In this document: piece by piece, positions 58,755-64,000 of the stretch
Position numbering within the stretch: position 1 is the first letter of the stretch
Layout of the letters: each line of letters starts with the position of its first letter
NCBI RefSeq assembly: GCF_900343155.1
Contig: NZ_OUNG01000002.1
Coordinates: 1 to 64,000 of the forward strand
Reading direction: 5' to 3'
From: Lactimicrobium massiliense
Lineage (GTDB): Bacteria > Bacillota_I > Bacilli_A > Erysipelotrichales > Erysipelotrichaceae
DNA: 64,000 nt
Made by a program: the position numbers and the translations under genes
The notes under the pieces: generated by a model
Told to the model about the DNA's origin: nothing
Databases searched by the model: none
Seen by the model: only the letters and a program-made list of their open reading frames with translations

Positions 58755-59249
58755 TTACTGCCAGTGAATTCTGCTTTCTTCAAAGCGATCCTGCTGTTTC
58801 TTCTCCTCCGCCGGCCAGCCAACCGGAAACAAGGAGAACGGCACAAGTGTATCCGGCAGATCCAATATCTTTCTGACTGCATCCATGCGGTCCTGTACAG
58901 GTGCAATGGCAAGCCAGACACCGCCCAGTCCCAGCGCATCTGTCATGATCCACATGTTTTCCTGGGCAATTGCCAGATCAATCTGGGCGAATTCAGGAAA
59001 GCGCAGCCCATCTGTGCGGTACACAGGTACGATCACTGCCGGTGCACCGGCTGCACAGCCGGCATAGGGGCTTGCCTTGGCAAGCTGCGCAATCATATCC
59101 TTATCCGTAACAACATAAAACTCCCAGGGCTGCTGATTGCCGGCACTTGGTGCCTGCATGCCTGCCCGCAGGATTTCTGTGATATCCTCTTTTCTGACAG
59201 GTTTATCCTGATATTTCCGGATACTGACACGGTGAAACAGATTTTCCAT
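58755..59249 (-). CDS. Nitroreductase family protein
   Basis: 164 aa FMN-dependent oxidoreductase, small nitroreductase type. FHRVSIRKYQDKPV at the start contacts FMN, then QAPSAGNQQPWEFYVV and LGLGGVWLAIAP. The substrate is unknown. The start at 59249 has AGGAGG 7 bases upstream; the open frame to 59318 is rejected. Confidence 0.93.
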   Translation of the reverse strand: MENLFHRVSIRKYQDKPVRKEDITEILRAGMQAPSAGNQQPWEFYVVTDKDMIAQLAKASPYAGCAAGAPAVIVPVYRTDGLRFPEFAQIDLAIAQENMWIMTDALGLGGVWLAIAPVQDRMDAVRKILDLPDTLVPFSLFPVGWPAEEKKQQDRFEESRIHWQ

Positions 59250-59357
59250 AGTATGACCTCCTGTTATCAGGATAGTAGAGATATCCTCAAAATGCATGCA
59301 GAAAGATGCAGAATTCAAAACCAGATTATGACATAAAAAGCAGAGATTGTTCTCTGC

Positions 59358-59891
59358 TCATTCCATAATCATCTTGTAGGCCTTGGCGACATAGTAAGGT
59401 ACCTGCAGGGCACCGTGGCTGCAGAATTCCAGCGTAGCACAGTACTTGTCGGCAATGGTGATAATCATGCCTTCTTTTGTCTTTGGCCTGGATGTTCCGT
59501 TTGGCCACATGTGGTGGACAATGCAGTCTTTCTCAATATCGTTGAGCTTGAAGTACTTCTCTGCATTCATCAGTGCAATGCGCGGATGTACAGCGCAGTG
59601 CCTGCCGGGGAGTGGTGTTCCCTTATGCCAGTCATACAGGTAGAAGTCATGCAGCATGGCTCCTCTGGCACAGCTGCGGTAATCAAGTCCTGCTTTTCTG
59701 GCCATCAGGTAGGAATACCACGCCACATTCAGACAGTGCTGATAGCGTGAAGTCGCATGATGCTGGCGGCAGTGCATCAGTTCTCTGTACTCCTTTACTG
59801 TCGTAATATCTGCGACTGTCTCTATAAACGTCAAAGCTTTTTCGTCATCTTCATCACAGAAGGTGCGTCTTGATCCCAATACTCTTGTCAT
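59358..59891 (-). CDS. HD-domain phosphohydrolase-like protein
   Basis: 177 aa. The HD residues are visible: His in RYQHCLNVAWYS, His-Asp in AMLHDFYLYDW, His pair in CIVHHMWP and Asp in ITIADKYC. This fits HD/HDc metal-dependent phosphohydrolases; substrate not predictable. The predicted promoter places the transcription start within a few bases of the ATG, so the message may be leaderless; no ribosome-binding site is seen. Confidence 0.85.
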   Translation of the reverse strand: MTRVLGSRRTFCDEDDEKALTFIETVADITTVKEYRELMHCRQHHATSRYQHCLNVAWYSYLMARKAGLDYRSCARGAMLHDFYLYDWHKGTPLPGRHCAVHPRIALMNAEKYFKLNDIEKDCIVHHMWPNGTSRPKTKEGMIITIADKYCATLEFCSHGALQVPYYVAKAYKMIME

Positions 59892-59899
59892 CGAGATGT

Positions 59900-59928
59900 A
59901 GAATAGTCACTTTGTATTCTGAATTCAA
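59900..59928 (-). promoter_or_regulatory. Promoter of the HD-domain gene
   Basis: Minus-strand TTGAAT (59928-59923), 17-bp spacer, TATTCT (59905-59900). Start point predicted near 59893, next to the ATG at 59891. Confidence 0.6.
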
Positions 59929-59979
59929 GTCAAATGATGACAAGTTTTCCCATGCTTTTTGTAAAAACCAGGTTTCTGC

Positions 59980-61689
59980 TTATTTATCGTTGTTGATGAC
60001 GAAATCCAGCAGTGCCTGGGCACCTTTGTCAATGCCATGGTCTCCTTTGTCAGGCAGGCCGAGGCATGTGTAAACTTCGCCAACCGGAATGCCTTTTTCA
60101 AATAGTGCCGCAAATATCTTGTCGATCAGGGGCTTGCAGATGTCCTGTTCCTGCATTGGTCCAAACGGATTGGCAAAGAAGGTTGTGGACAGGCCTTTTT
60201 CCTGGGTTGTGCCAAGAGCGAAGCGCTTACCCTGAATGAAGACATTCTTGGCTTCTTCTTCATTGGCAAATACATGCATGCCGCGTTTGTCATCATAGTT
60301 GTTGGCATAGACAAAGCAGTCAATCGGATGGTTCTTTATGACAACCTTATACGGTGCAGCAGGCATGACAACCCGGGCATTCTTTTTGTCCGGGTTGAAG
60401 AAGATAGAACGGTCAAGGTCCTTATAGGCAGTGCCTTTATCAAGGTCATCCAGGCGGACAAAGGCACCGATCTCTGTACCCTGTGCCCAGAGATTTCCAT
60501 CTTCATCCATGTGGATTGTGCCCATGTCATCAAAGACCGTTTCCTGATGGTCGATCTGATCACTGGCAAGATTGCTTAATGCTTCGATGGTTTCACTCTT
60601 GCCGGCTCCGGAATCACCCATGAACATCAGGCCTTTCTTTCTGCCATCTTTGAGATAGAGGTTGACCATCGCCCCATGAATTGGCAGCCAGCCGCGTTCC
60701 ATCATGGCAAGGTTGTGAAGGGTCAGGATGCTCTTCTTGGTATAGCCGAAGTAGTCAATCTCCGGGGAAGCACTTGTCTTGCCGATCCACATGTGATTGT
60801 CAGTGTCATGATAATAGACCGTGTCTTTGGTGCCGTCGGGATTGCCAAAGAAGAGTATCGCATCTGGCTTTCTGCCGCGGCAGTCTTCTTCTCTGGCCAG
60901 TTGAAACAGACCGGAGGTGGCGACACAGGAGCTCATTTCATCTTTGTGGAAATACACAAAGATCAGGACTTCACCAACAAGTGCCGGGAAGCAGAACCAG
61001 TCATCATCACCCTTTTTAAAATCCAGGACAGGATTGTGATCCGATGGTGCAAAGGTGTTGGTGCGCTTGTTGGACTTGGTATGAATGATCAATGGTGTAC
61101 GGACCATGATTGTATGCACAAAGTCAATATCCGCAAGTTCCTGATATTCCTTCGGGCATTTCCAGGCATATTTCTGCATGAGCAAAGAGGCATTGGTGCC
61201 TGCCTGAATCTGACGGTAGACATTATCCGCACGGCCGGTGATTTTGGCTTCAACAGTACGGAAGAAATTGCGGGCAACCTCATTGATCTGGTTGTCCACG
61301 TTCATAAAGGAATTGGTCTGATAGGAATCTGCTCTCTGGGCATAGAGCACACTGAAACGCTGCAGACTGTTCCAATAGCGGTATCCTTCCTCAATCACAT
61401 CCTGCATTGTCTCAGGCAGCTGAAGATACGGCATATCCACCTTGTTCATGTTCATTAACAAAAGAACATGGAGAACATTCTTCAGGTCTTCTTTTACTTT
61501 TTTCCGCTCATCCGTGTTCTTGTATAAAAAAACACGCAGATCACCGCGGTGGCTGTCCAGATACGTCAGATAATGATCCAGAAACTCATTGAATACCTGA
61601 GAATCCAGCAGCTGTGATGTTGAGGTGACAAACTCGGCAGAATAGTTCAGAATCACCTCATGATCATGAAAATAGCATGGTTCCTTCAT
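59980..61689 (-). CDS. PEPCK/HprK-like P-loop protein of unknown function
   Basis: 569 aa. The N-terminal 300 residues are not recognised. From about 320 the layout resembles ATP-type PEP carboxykinase and HPr kinase: WLPIHGAMVN, P-loop FMGDSGAGKSETIEAL (358-366), then VFDDMGTIHMDEDGN, as the acidic ligand segment, and a later VVIKNHPIDCFVYANN. The P-loop form GxSGxGKSE is like HprK. It lacks enough PEPCK motifs to name it as such. GGAGG 6 bases before the ATG. Monocistronic, with phased repeats upstream. Activity and substrate unknown. Confidence 0.7.
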   Translation of the reverse strand: MKEPCYFHDHEVILNYSAEFVTSTSQLLDSQVFNEFLDHYLTYLDSHRGDLRVFLYKNTDERKKVKEDLKNVLHVLLLMNMNKVDMPYLQLPETMQDVIEEGYRYWNSLQRFSVLYAQRADSYQTNSFMNVDNQINEVARNFFRTVEAKITGRADNVYRQIQAGTNASLLMQKYAWKCPKEYQELADIDFVHTIMVRTPLIIHTKSNKRTNTFAPSDHNPVLDFKKGDDDWFCFPALVGEVLIFVYFHKDEMSSCVATSGLFQLAREEDCRGRKPDAILFFGNPDGTKDTVYYHDTDNHMWIGKTSASPEIDYFGYTKKSILTLHNLAMMERGWLPIHGAMVNLYLKDGRKKGLMFMGDSGAGKSETIEALSNLASDQIDHQETVFDDMGTIHMDEDGNLWAQGTEIGAFVRLDDLDKGTAYKDLDRSIFFNPDKKNARVVMPAAPYKVVIKNHPIDCFVYANNYDDKRGMHVFANEEEAKNVFIQGKRFALGTTQEKGLSTTFFANPFGPMQEQDICKPLIDKIFAALFEKGIPVGEVYTCLGLPDKGDHGIDKGAQALLDFVINNDK

Positions 61690-61753
61690 AAATAACCTCC
61701 AATGTCAACAATGAATCTGTCCCCTTTGCCCTAATGATGACTGATTTCCAATT

Positions 61754-61792
61754 TTCTTTCAAGACTTCAAGAATTCTTTCACGATTCTTTCA
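61754..61792. repeat. Phased TTCTTTCA repeats upstream of the P-loop protein
   Basis: Three exact TTCTTTCA copies at 61754, 61774 and 61785 (plus strand), 20 and 11 bases apart, i.e. close to whole helical turns, with a poorer copy (GACTTCAA) between. Could be a regulator site for the P-loop gene; no regulator identified. Confidence 0.5.
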
Positions 61793-61822
61793 TACATTTT
61801 GTAATTTTTGTATTGACAGTCA

Positions 61823-61848
61823 AAAGAAAAGCTACCATTTCTGGCAGC
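61823..61848 (-). terminator. Terminator after the Rpn cassette array
   Basis: Minus-strand GCTGCCA-GAAA-TGGTAGC hairpin followed by TTTTCTTTT, 12 bases after the last cassette stop. It marks the end of the nuclease-cassette unit. Confidence 0.85.
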
Positions 61849-61859
61849 ACCCATCTGAT

Positions 61860-62102
61860 TCATGATTGATCGGATCCATTCTCTGGATGGTTCCTCAACT
61901 GCTGGACTTCTTCAAGACTTAAACCTGCAATCTTTGCAATCTTTTCATCAGGAAGAATGCCATCTTTCATCATTTTTTCTGCAATATTGACTGCATACTT
62001 TCTTACTTCTTCCTGATACGCCTGCTGATACGCTTGCCGATACGCCTGCCGATACCCAGTCTGATAGCCTTTTTCATAGACCCAGTCGCTGTAATCACAC
62101 AT
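61860..62102 (-). CDS. Orphan C-terminal Rpn cassette, third and divergent copy
   Basis: 80 aa beginning MCDYSDWVYEKGYQTG, matching the MCNYSDLIYENG start of the nuclease tail. The middle is replaced by repeated YRQAYRQAYQQAYQ and the end (PDEKIAKIAGLSLEEVQQLR) keeps the same helical motif as GISPAEVRQLR. Start has AAAGGAGCTGAGAAATATG. It lies exactly 251 bases from the next copy. By analogy to RpnS it may be a small inhibitor, or a spare tail for recombination. Confidence 0.65.
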   Translation of the reverse strand: MCDYSDWVYEKGYQTGYRQAYRQAYQQAYQEEVRKYAVNIAEKMMKDGILPDEKIAKIAGLSLEEVQQLRNHPENGSDQS

Positions 62103-62149
62103 ATTTCTCAGCTCCTTTCTGAGTTCATTGGAGAGGGATGCTCCTGTTA

Positions 62150-62353
62150 TCAGTTAAGCTGCTTCTTGCGGAGCTGACGGACTTCTGCAGGAGAGATACC
62201 GGATATCTGGGCAATTGTTTCATCCGAAAAGCCACCCATTTGAAGCATATTCATTGCCGCCTGAAGACTATGCTCTCTTATGCCTTCACGCTTGCCTTCC
62301 ATCTTACCTTTCCTGATACCGTTCTCATAAATCAGATCACTGTAGTTGCACAT
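62150..62353 (-). CDS. Orphan C-terminal Rpn cassette, second copy
   Basis: 67 aa, identical to the last 67 residues of the upstream nuclease except for three substitutions (Leu to Arg, Arg to Met, Lys to Gln). It starts MCNYSDLIYENGIRKG and ends AEVRQLRKKQLN. Ribosome-binding site AAAGGAG with 9-base spacing. The frame is intact and the start signal is strong, so it should be translated. It corresponds to the RpnS type of product. Confidence 0.7.
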   Translation of the reverse strand: MCNYSDLIYENGIRKGKMEGKREGIREHSLQAAMNMLQMGGFSDETIAQISGISPAEVRQLRKKQLN

Positions 62354-62400
62354 ATCTCTCAGCTCCTTTCTGAATTCATTGGAGAAGGATGCTCCTGTTA

Positions 62401-62604
62401 TCAGTTAAGCTTCTTCTTGCGGAGCTGACGAACTTCTGCAGGAGAAATACCAGATATCTGGGCAATTGTTTCATCCGAAAAGCCACCCATCTGGAGCATA
62501 TTCCTTGCGGCCTGAAGACTATGCTCTCTTATGCCTTCAAGCTTGCCTTCCATCTTGCCTTTCCTGATACCGTTCTCATAAATCAGGTCACTGTAGTTGC
62601 ACAT
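62401..62604 (-). CDS. Internal in-frame start producing the Rpn C-terminal protein
   Basis: Met246 of the nuclease is preceded by AAAGGAGCTGAGAGATATG, the same signal as for the two orphan copies. It would give a 67-aa protein from within the nuclease gene. In E. coli Rpn genes an internal start makes RpnS, which blocks the full-length RpnL; the analogy is inferred. Confidence 0.6.
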   Translation of the reverse strand: MCNYSDLIYENGIRKGKMEGKLEGIREHSLQAARNMLQMGGFSDETIAQISGISPAEVRQLRKKKLN

Positions 62605-63339
62605 ATCTCTCAGCTCCTTTCTGAATTCATTATGATCGATGATGCCGAATTGTGCCAGCCTTTTCATCTTCTCTTCTGCGCTGCAGGTTTCTTTGAAGAT
62701 GATATGCAGCACATGGAGAAGATCATTGTCACCAGTATACGGTTCATTGCCGACCATGATTTCAATGATCGTGGATGGGAAGTTATCCGTTCTTTGCTGT
62801 CCTGATCCCGCCATGATTCTGCGTTCTCTCTGGCATCTGATGATGGTATTGCTGTATTTCTTTGGCACATTCAGGTACAGCCAGATGCCAATCGCATGAT
62901 GAATCTTTCCATACTCCTGTCTGGCCAGTGAAAAGATGCTTTCCGCCTGTGCAGAAATCTGTCTTGCCAGATAGAATTCTTCCCGGCAGGCAGGTGGATA
63001 TTTCAGATGGAAATTCTTCTGGATCTCGACATTGACAGTGATTGTTTTATTGGATTGTAGCTGCGTATCAAACAGCAGGTCAAAGACAATTCTGCCTTCC
63101 GACGGGATAAAGTTTTCCTGTTGTTTCACGCTGATTCGATTGGTATAGCCAGGGTCTACAGGCACCTTGGAGACCAACATATTTCTGATGGTTATTTCTA
63201 CCTGCTGGGGAAACAGATCTGGTACTGCATTTTTCAGCAGAACTCTGATGATCTGATCGTCTGCCATGATCTTCTTGGCATACAGATCCAACTGTTCTTT
63301 CTGATAGGCAAGGTTAATGGCATTGTTGATTGGCATCAT
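62401..63339 (-). CDS. Rpn-family PD-(D/E)XK nuclease (PDDEXK_2, YhgA-like)
   Basis: 312 aa. The nuclease core has Asp87 in RIVFDLLFD and Glu105-x-Gln107-Lys108 in VNVEIQKNF, the D...ExQK pattern of the Rpn/PDDEXK_2 family; conserved LYLNVP and GNEPYTGDND follow. The C-terminal 67 residues are the variable tail that is duplicated downstream. Rpn proteins are DNA endonucleases linked to recombination and phage defence. CAGGAG 8 bases before the ATG (a second ATG follows directly). Confidence 0.9.
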   Translation of the reverse strand: MMPINNAINLAYQKEQLDLYAKKIMADDQIIRVLLKNAVPDLFPQQVEITIRNMLVSKVPVDPGYTNRISVKQQENFIPSEGRIVFDLLFDTQLQSNKTITVNVEIQKNFHLKYPPACREEFYLARQISAQAESIFSLARQEYGKIHHAIGIWLYLNVPKKYSNTIIRCQRERRIMAGSGQQRTDNFPSTIIEIMVGNEPYTGDNDLLHVLHIIFKETCSAEEKMKRLAQFGIIDHNEFRKELRDMCNYSDLIYENGIRKGKMEGKLEGIREHSLQAARNMLQMGGFSDETIAQISGISPAEVRQLRKKKLN

Positions 63340-63605
63340 TGTTTTTCTCCTGCTTCTCTGTTCTGTAAAGAATATCTTTTACGGTCTGCTCATCCAGAAT
63401 CCGGGTGAGCCCAAAGCATTTTCTGCCAGCATCTTTGATGCCTGGATATTCTGCAGTCTGCCCAGTTGTCCTTTATCCTGCCGGTTTGCATACTGTTCTG
63501 ACATATCTGTTCCCTGCTTCCTTATAGCCAGAAAAGCCATGTTTTCCCTGTTGGAAAAGAAATTTGTTTCTTTTACTTGCATTTATCGTCACGGTGTACT
63601 AATCT

Positions 63606-63619
63606 ACTAGTGCACTAGT
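63606..63619. promoter_or_regulatory. Palindromic operator upstream of gntR
   Basis: ACTAGTGCACTAGT is a perfect 14-bp palindrome, 12 bases before the GntR start, with GAGG following as part of the ribosome-binding site. Likely bound by the GntR protein. Confidence 0.6.
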
Positions 63620-63630
63620 GAGGAAGACAT

Positions 63631-63990
63631 ATGAAGTATGACACGAGTATGCCGATCTATCTGCAGGTTGTACATCAGATTGAGAAAGAGATTGCCTCTG
63701 GCAAGCGCAAGCCAGGTGAAAAGATGCCTTCAACGCGTGATCTTGCCATTGCATTTCAGATCAATCCGAATACTGCTTCGCGGGTATATCAGGTATTGGA
63801 GAGTGAACACATCTGTATGACCAGGCGCGGACTTGGCACATTTGTCAGCGAGGATGCGGACATGGTGAAAAACATCCGCAATCAGATGGCAAGAGAGTCT
63901 GTTGACAGTCTGATCAGCAGTTTGAAAGAGCTTGGCTACAGTGAAGAAGAAATGATCCAGATGATCAGGGAGAATTGGAAAGATGCTTGA
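63631..63990 (+). CDS. GntR family regulator, YtrA subfamily
   Basis: 119 aa. Winged helix with PIYLQVVHQIEKEIASG, MPSTRDLAIAFQINPNTASR and GLGTFVS, short helical C-terminus, no effector domain. GAGG 10 bases upstream. Overlaps the next gene start (ATG inside the last codons), which suggests an ABC exporter operon like the one at 51-54 kb. The palindrome upstream is a likely own operator. Confidence 0.93.
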   Translation: MKYDTSMPIYLQVVHQIEKEIASGKRKPGEKMPSTRDLAIAFQINPNTASRVYQVLESEHICMTRRGLGTFVSEDADMVKNIRNQMARESVDSLISSLKELGYSEEEMIQMIRENWKDA

Positions 63991-64000
63991 AACAAATCAT
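63983..64000 (+). CDS. Start of the next gene, cut by the window end
   Basis: ATG at 63983 overlapping the GntR stop, with GGGAG 9 bases upstream; reads MLETNH before the window ends. By analogy with other YtrA operons it may be an ABC ATP-binding protein; six codons are too few to tell. Confidence 0.4.

Larger units (their letters stand above)
61879..62631 (-). repeat. Three tandem 251-bp units (Rpn C-terminal cassettes)
   Basis: Equivalent ATGs lie at 62604, 62353 and 62102, a constant step of 251 bp. Units 1 and 2 differ at few positions in the coding part; unit 3 has diverged inside but keeps the same flanks (GAATTC/GAGTTC, ribosome-binding site, GATAACAGGAGCATCC). The first unit is the 3' end of the full nuclease gene. 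Confidence 0.9.

Noticed and set aside
61879-62631. CRISPR-like interpretation of the 251-bp repeats
   Set aside because: Units are long and protein-coding with ribosome-binding sites; there are no short spaced repeats or cas genes.
63379-63582. 67-codon minus-strand frame before the nuclease
   Set aside because: No ribosome-binding site at its first ATG and no recognisable domain; internal starts give even shorter frames. Possible but not supported.

Overview
The window comes from a low-to-mid GC Gram-positive bacterium (Bacillota). The 16S rRNA 5' end, a boxA rRNA leader, cysS and metG under T-box control, an L10 leader, hprK, whiA-yvcK-rapZ and the order cysS-mrnC-rlmB-sigma-rpmG-secE-nusG-rplK all fit Firmicutes. 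No sporulation genes are seen. RpoB has Asn at the E. coli His526 position, as in Mollicutes. Erysipelotrichia is therefore the likely class, but this is an inference. Most genes lie on the minus strand.

Layout. 1-2.7 kb: start of a 16S gene (leader and promoter visible), then glmS. 2.8-12.7 kb: rplJ-rplL-ybxB(rsmC-like)-rpoB-rpoC with an L10 leader, an rplL-distal hairpin, a separate rpoB promoter and an attenuator-like hairpin. 12.7-17.9 kb: a metabolic insert (flavodoxin-fold reductase, 3-hydroxyisobutyrate-type dehydrogenase, aldo/keto reductase, TetR, proline iminopeptidase, M24 peptidase) that separates rplJL from rplKA. 18-23.5 kb: cysS, mrnC, rlmB, a diverged SigH-like sigma factor, rpmG, secE, nusG, rplK, rplA. 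23.7-28.2 kb: a GYF-type small protein, a transmembrane XRE/RCC1/Fn3 protein, gap, a GNAT acetyltransferase. 28.2-39.7 kb: a small membrane protein, whiA, yvcK, rapZ, a small hypothetical, an Lgt-like/HAD fusion, hprK, a small hypothetical, uvrA, mutS. 39.8-48.9 kb: sucrose-type PTS and fructokinase, an XRE regulator, a PTS permease-like protein without its EIIB cysteine, nadK, T-box-metG. 49-54 kb: an ATPase/nuclease-like protein, cold shock protein, and a GntR-ABC-winged-helix operon. 54.1-58.7 kb: a cyclic-di-GMP gene (GGDEF-GGDEF-like-EAL) broken by an IS4-family insertion with a 10-bp target duplication and by an in-frame TGA. 58.7-61.7 kb: nitroreductase, HD-domain protein, and an unassigned PEPCK/HprK-like P-loop protein. 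61.8-63.3 kb: an Rpn-family PD-(D/E)XK nuclease followed by two extra copies of its C-terminal reading frame on an exact 251-bp period. The window ends in a GntR gene and the first codons of the next gene.

How the parts fit. The left half is the transcription/translation core with typical autoregulatory RNA elements; three of its promoters share TTGAC(A/G)-17-TAATAT. The centre combines carbon-control genes (hprK, yvcK, rapZ, PTS, gap) with DNA repair. The right end is accessory DNA with decay, insertion and tandem duplication. The strongest candidate for something undescribed is the Rpn nuclease plus its array of C-terminal cassettes, each with the same strong ribosome-binding site; next are the degenerate Lgt-phosphatase fusion and the PEPCK/HprK-like protein.
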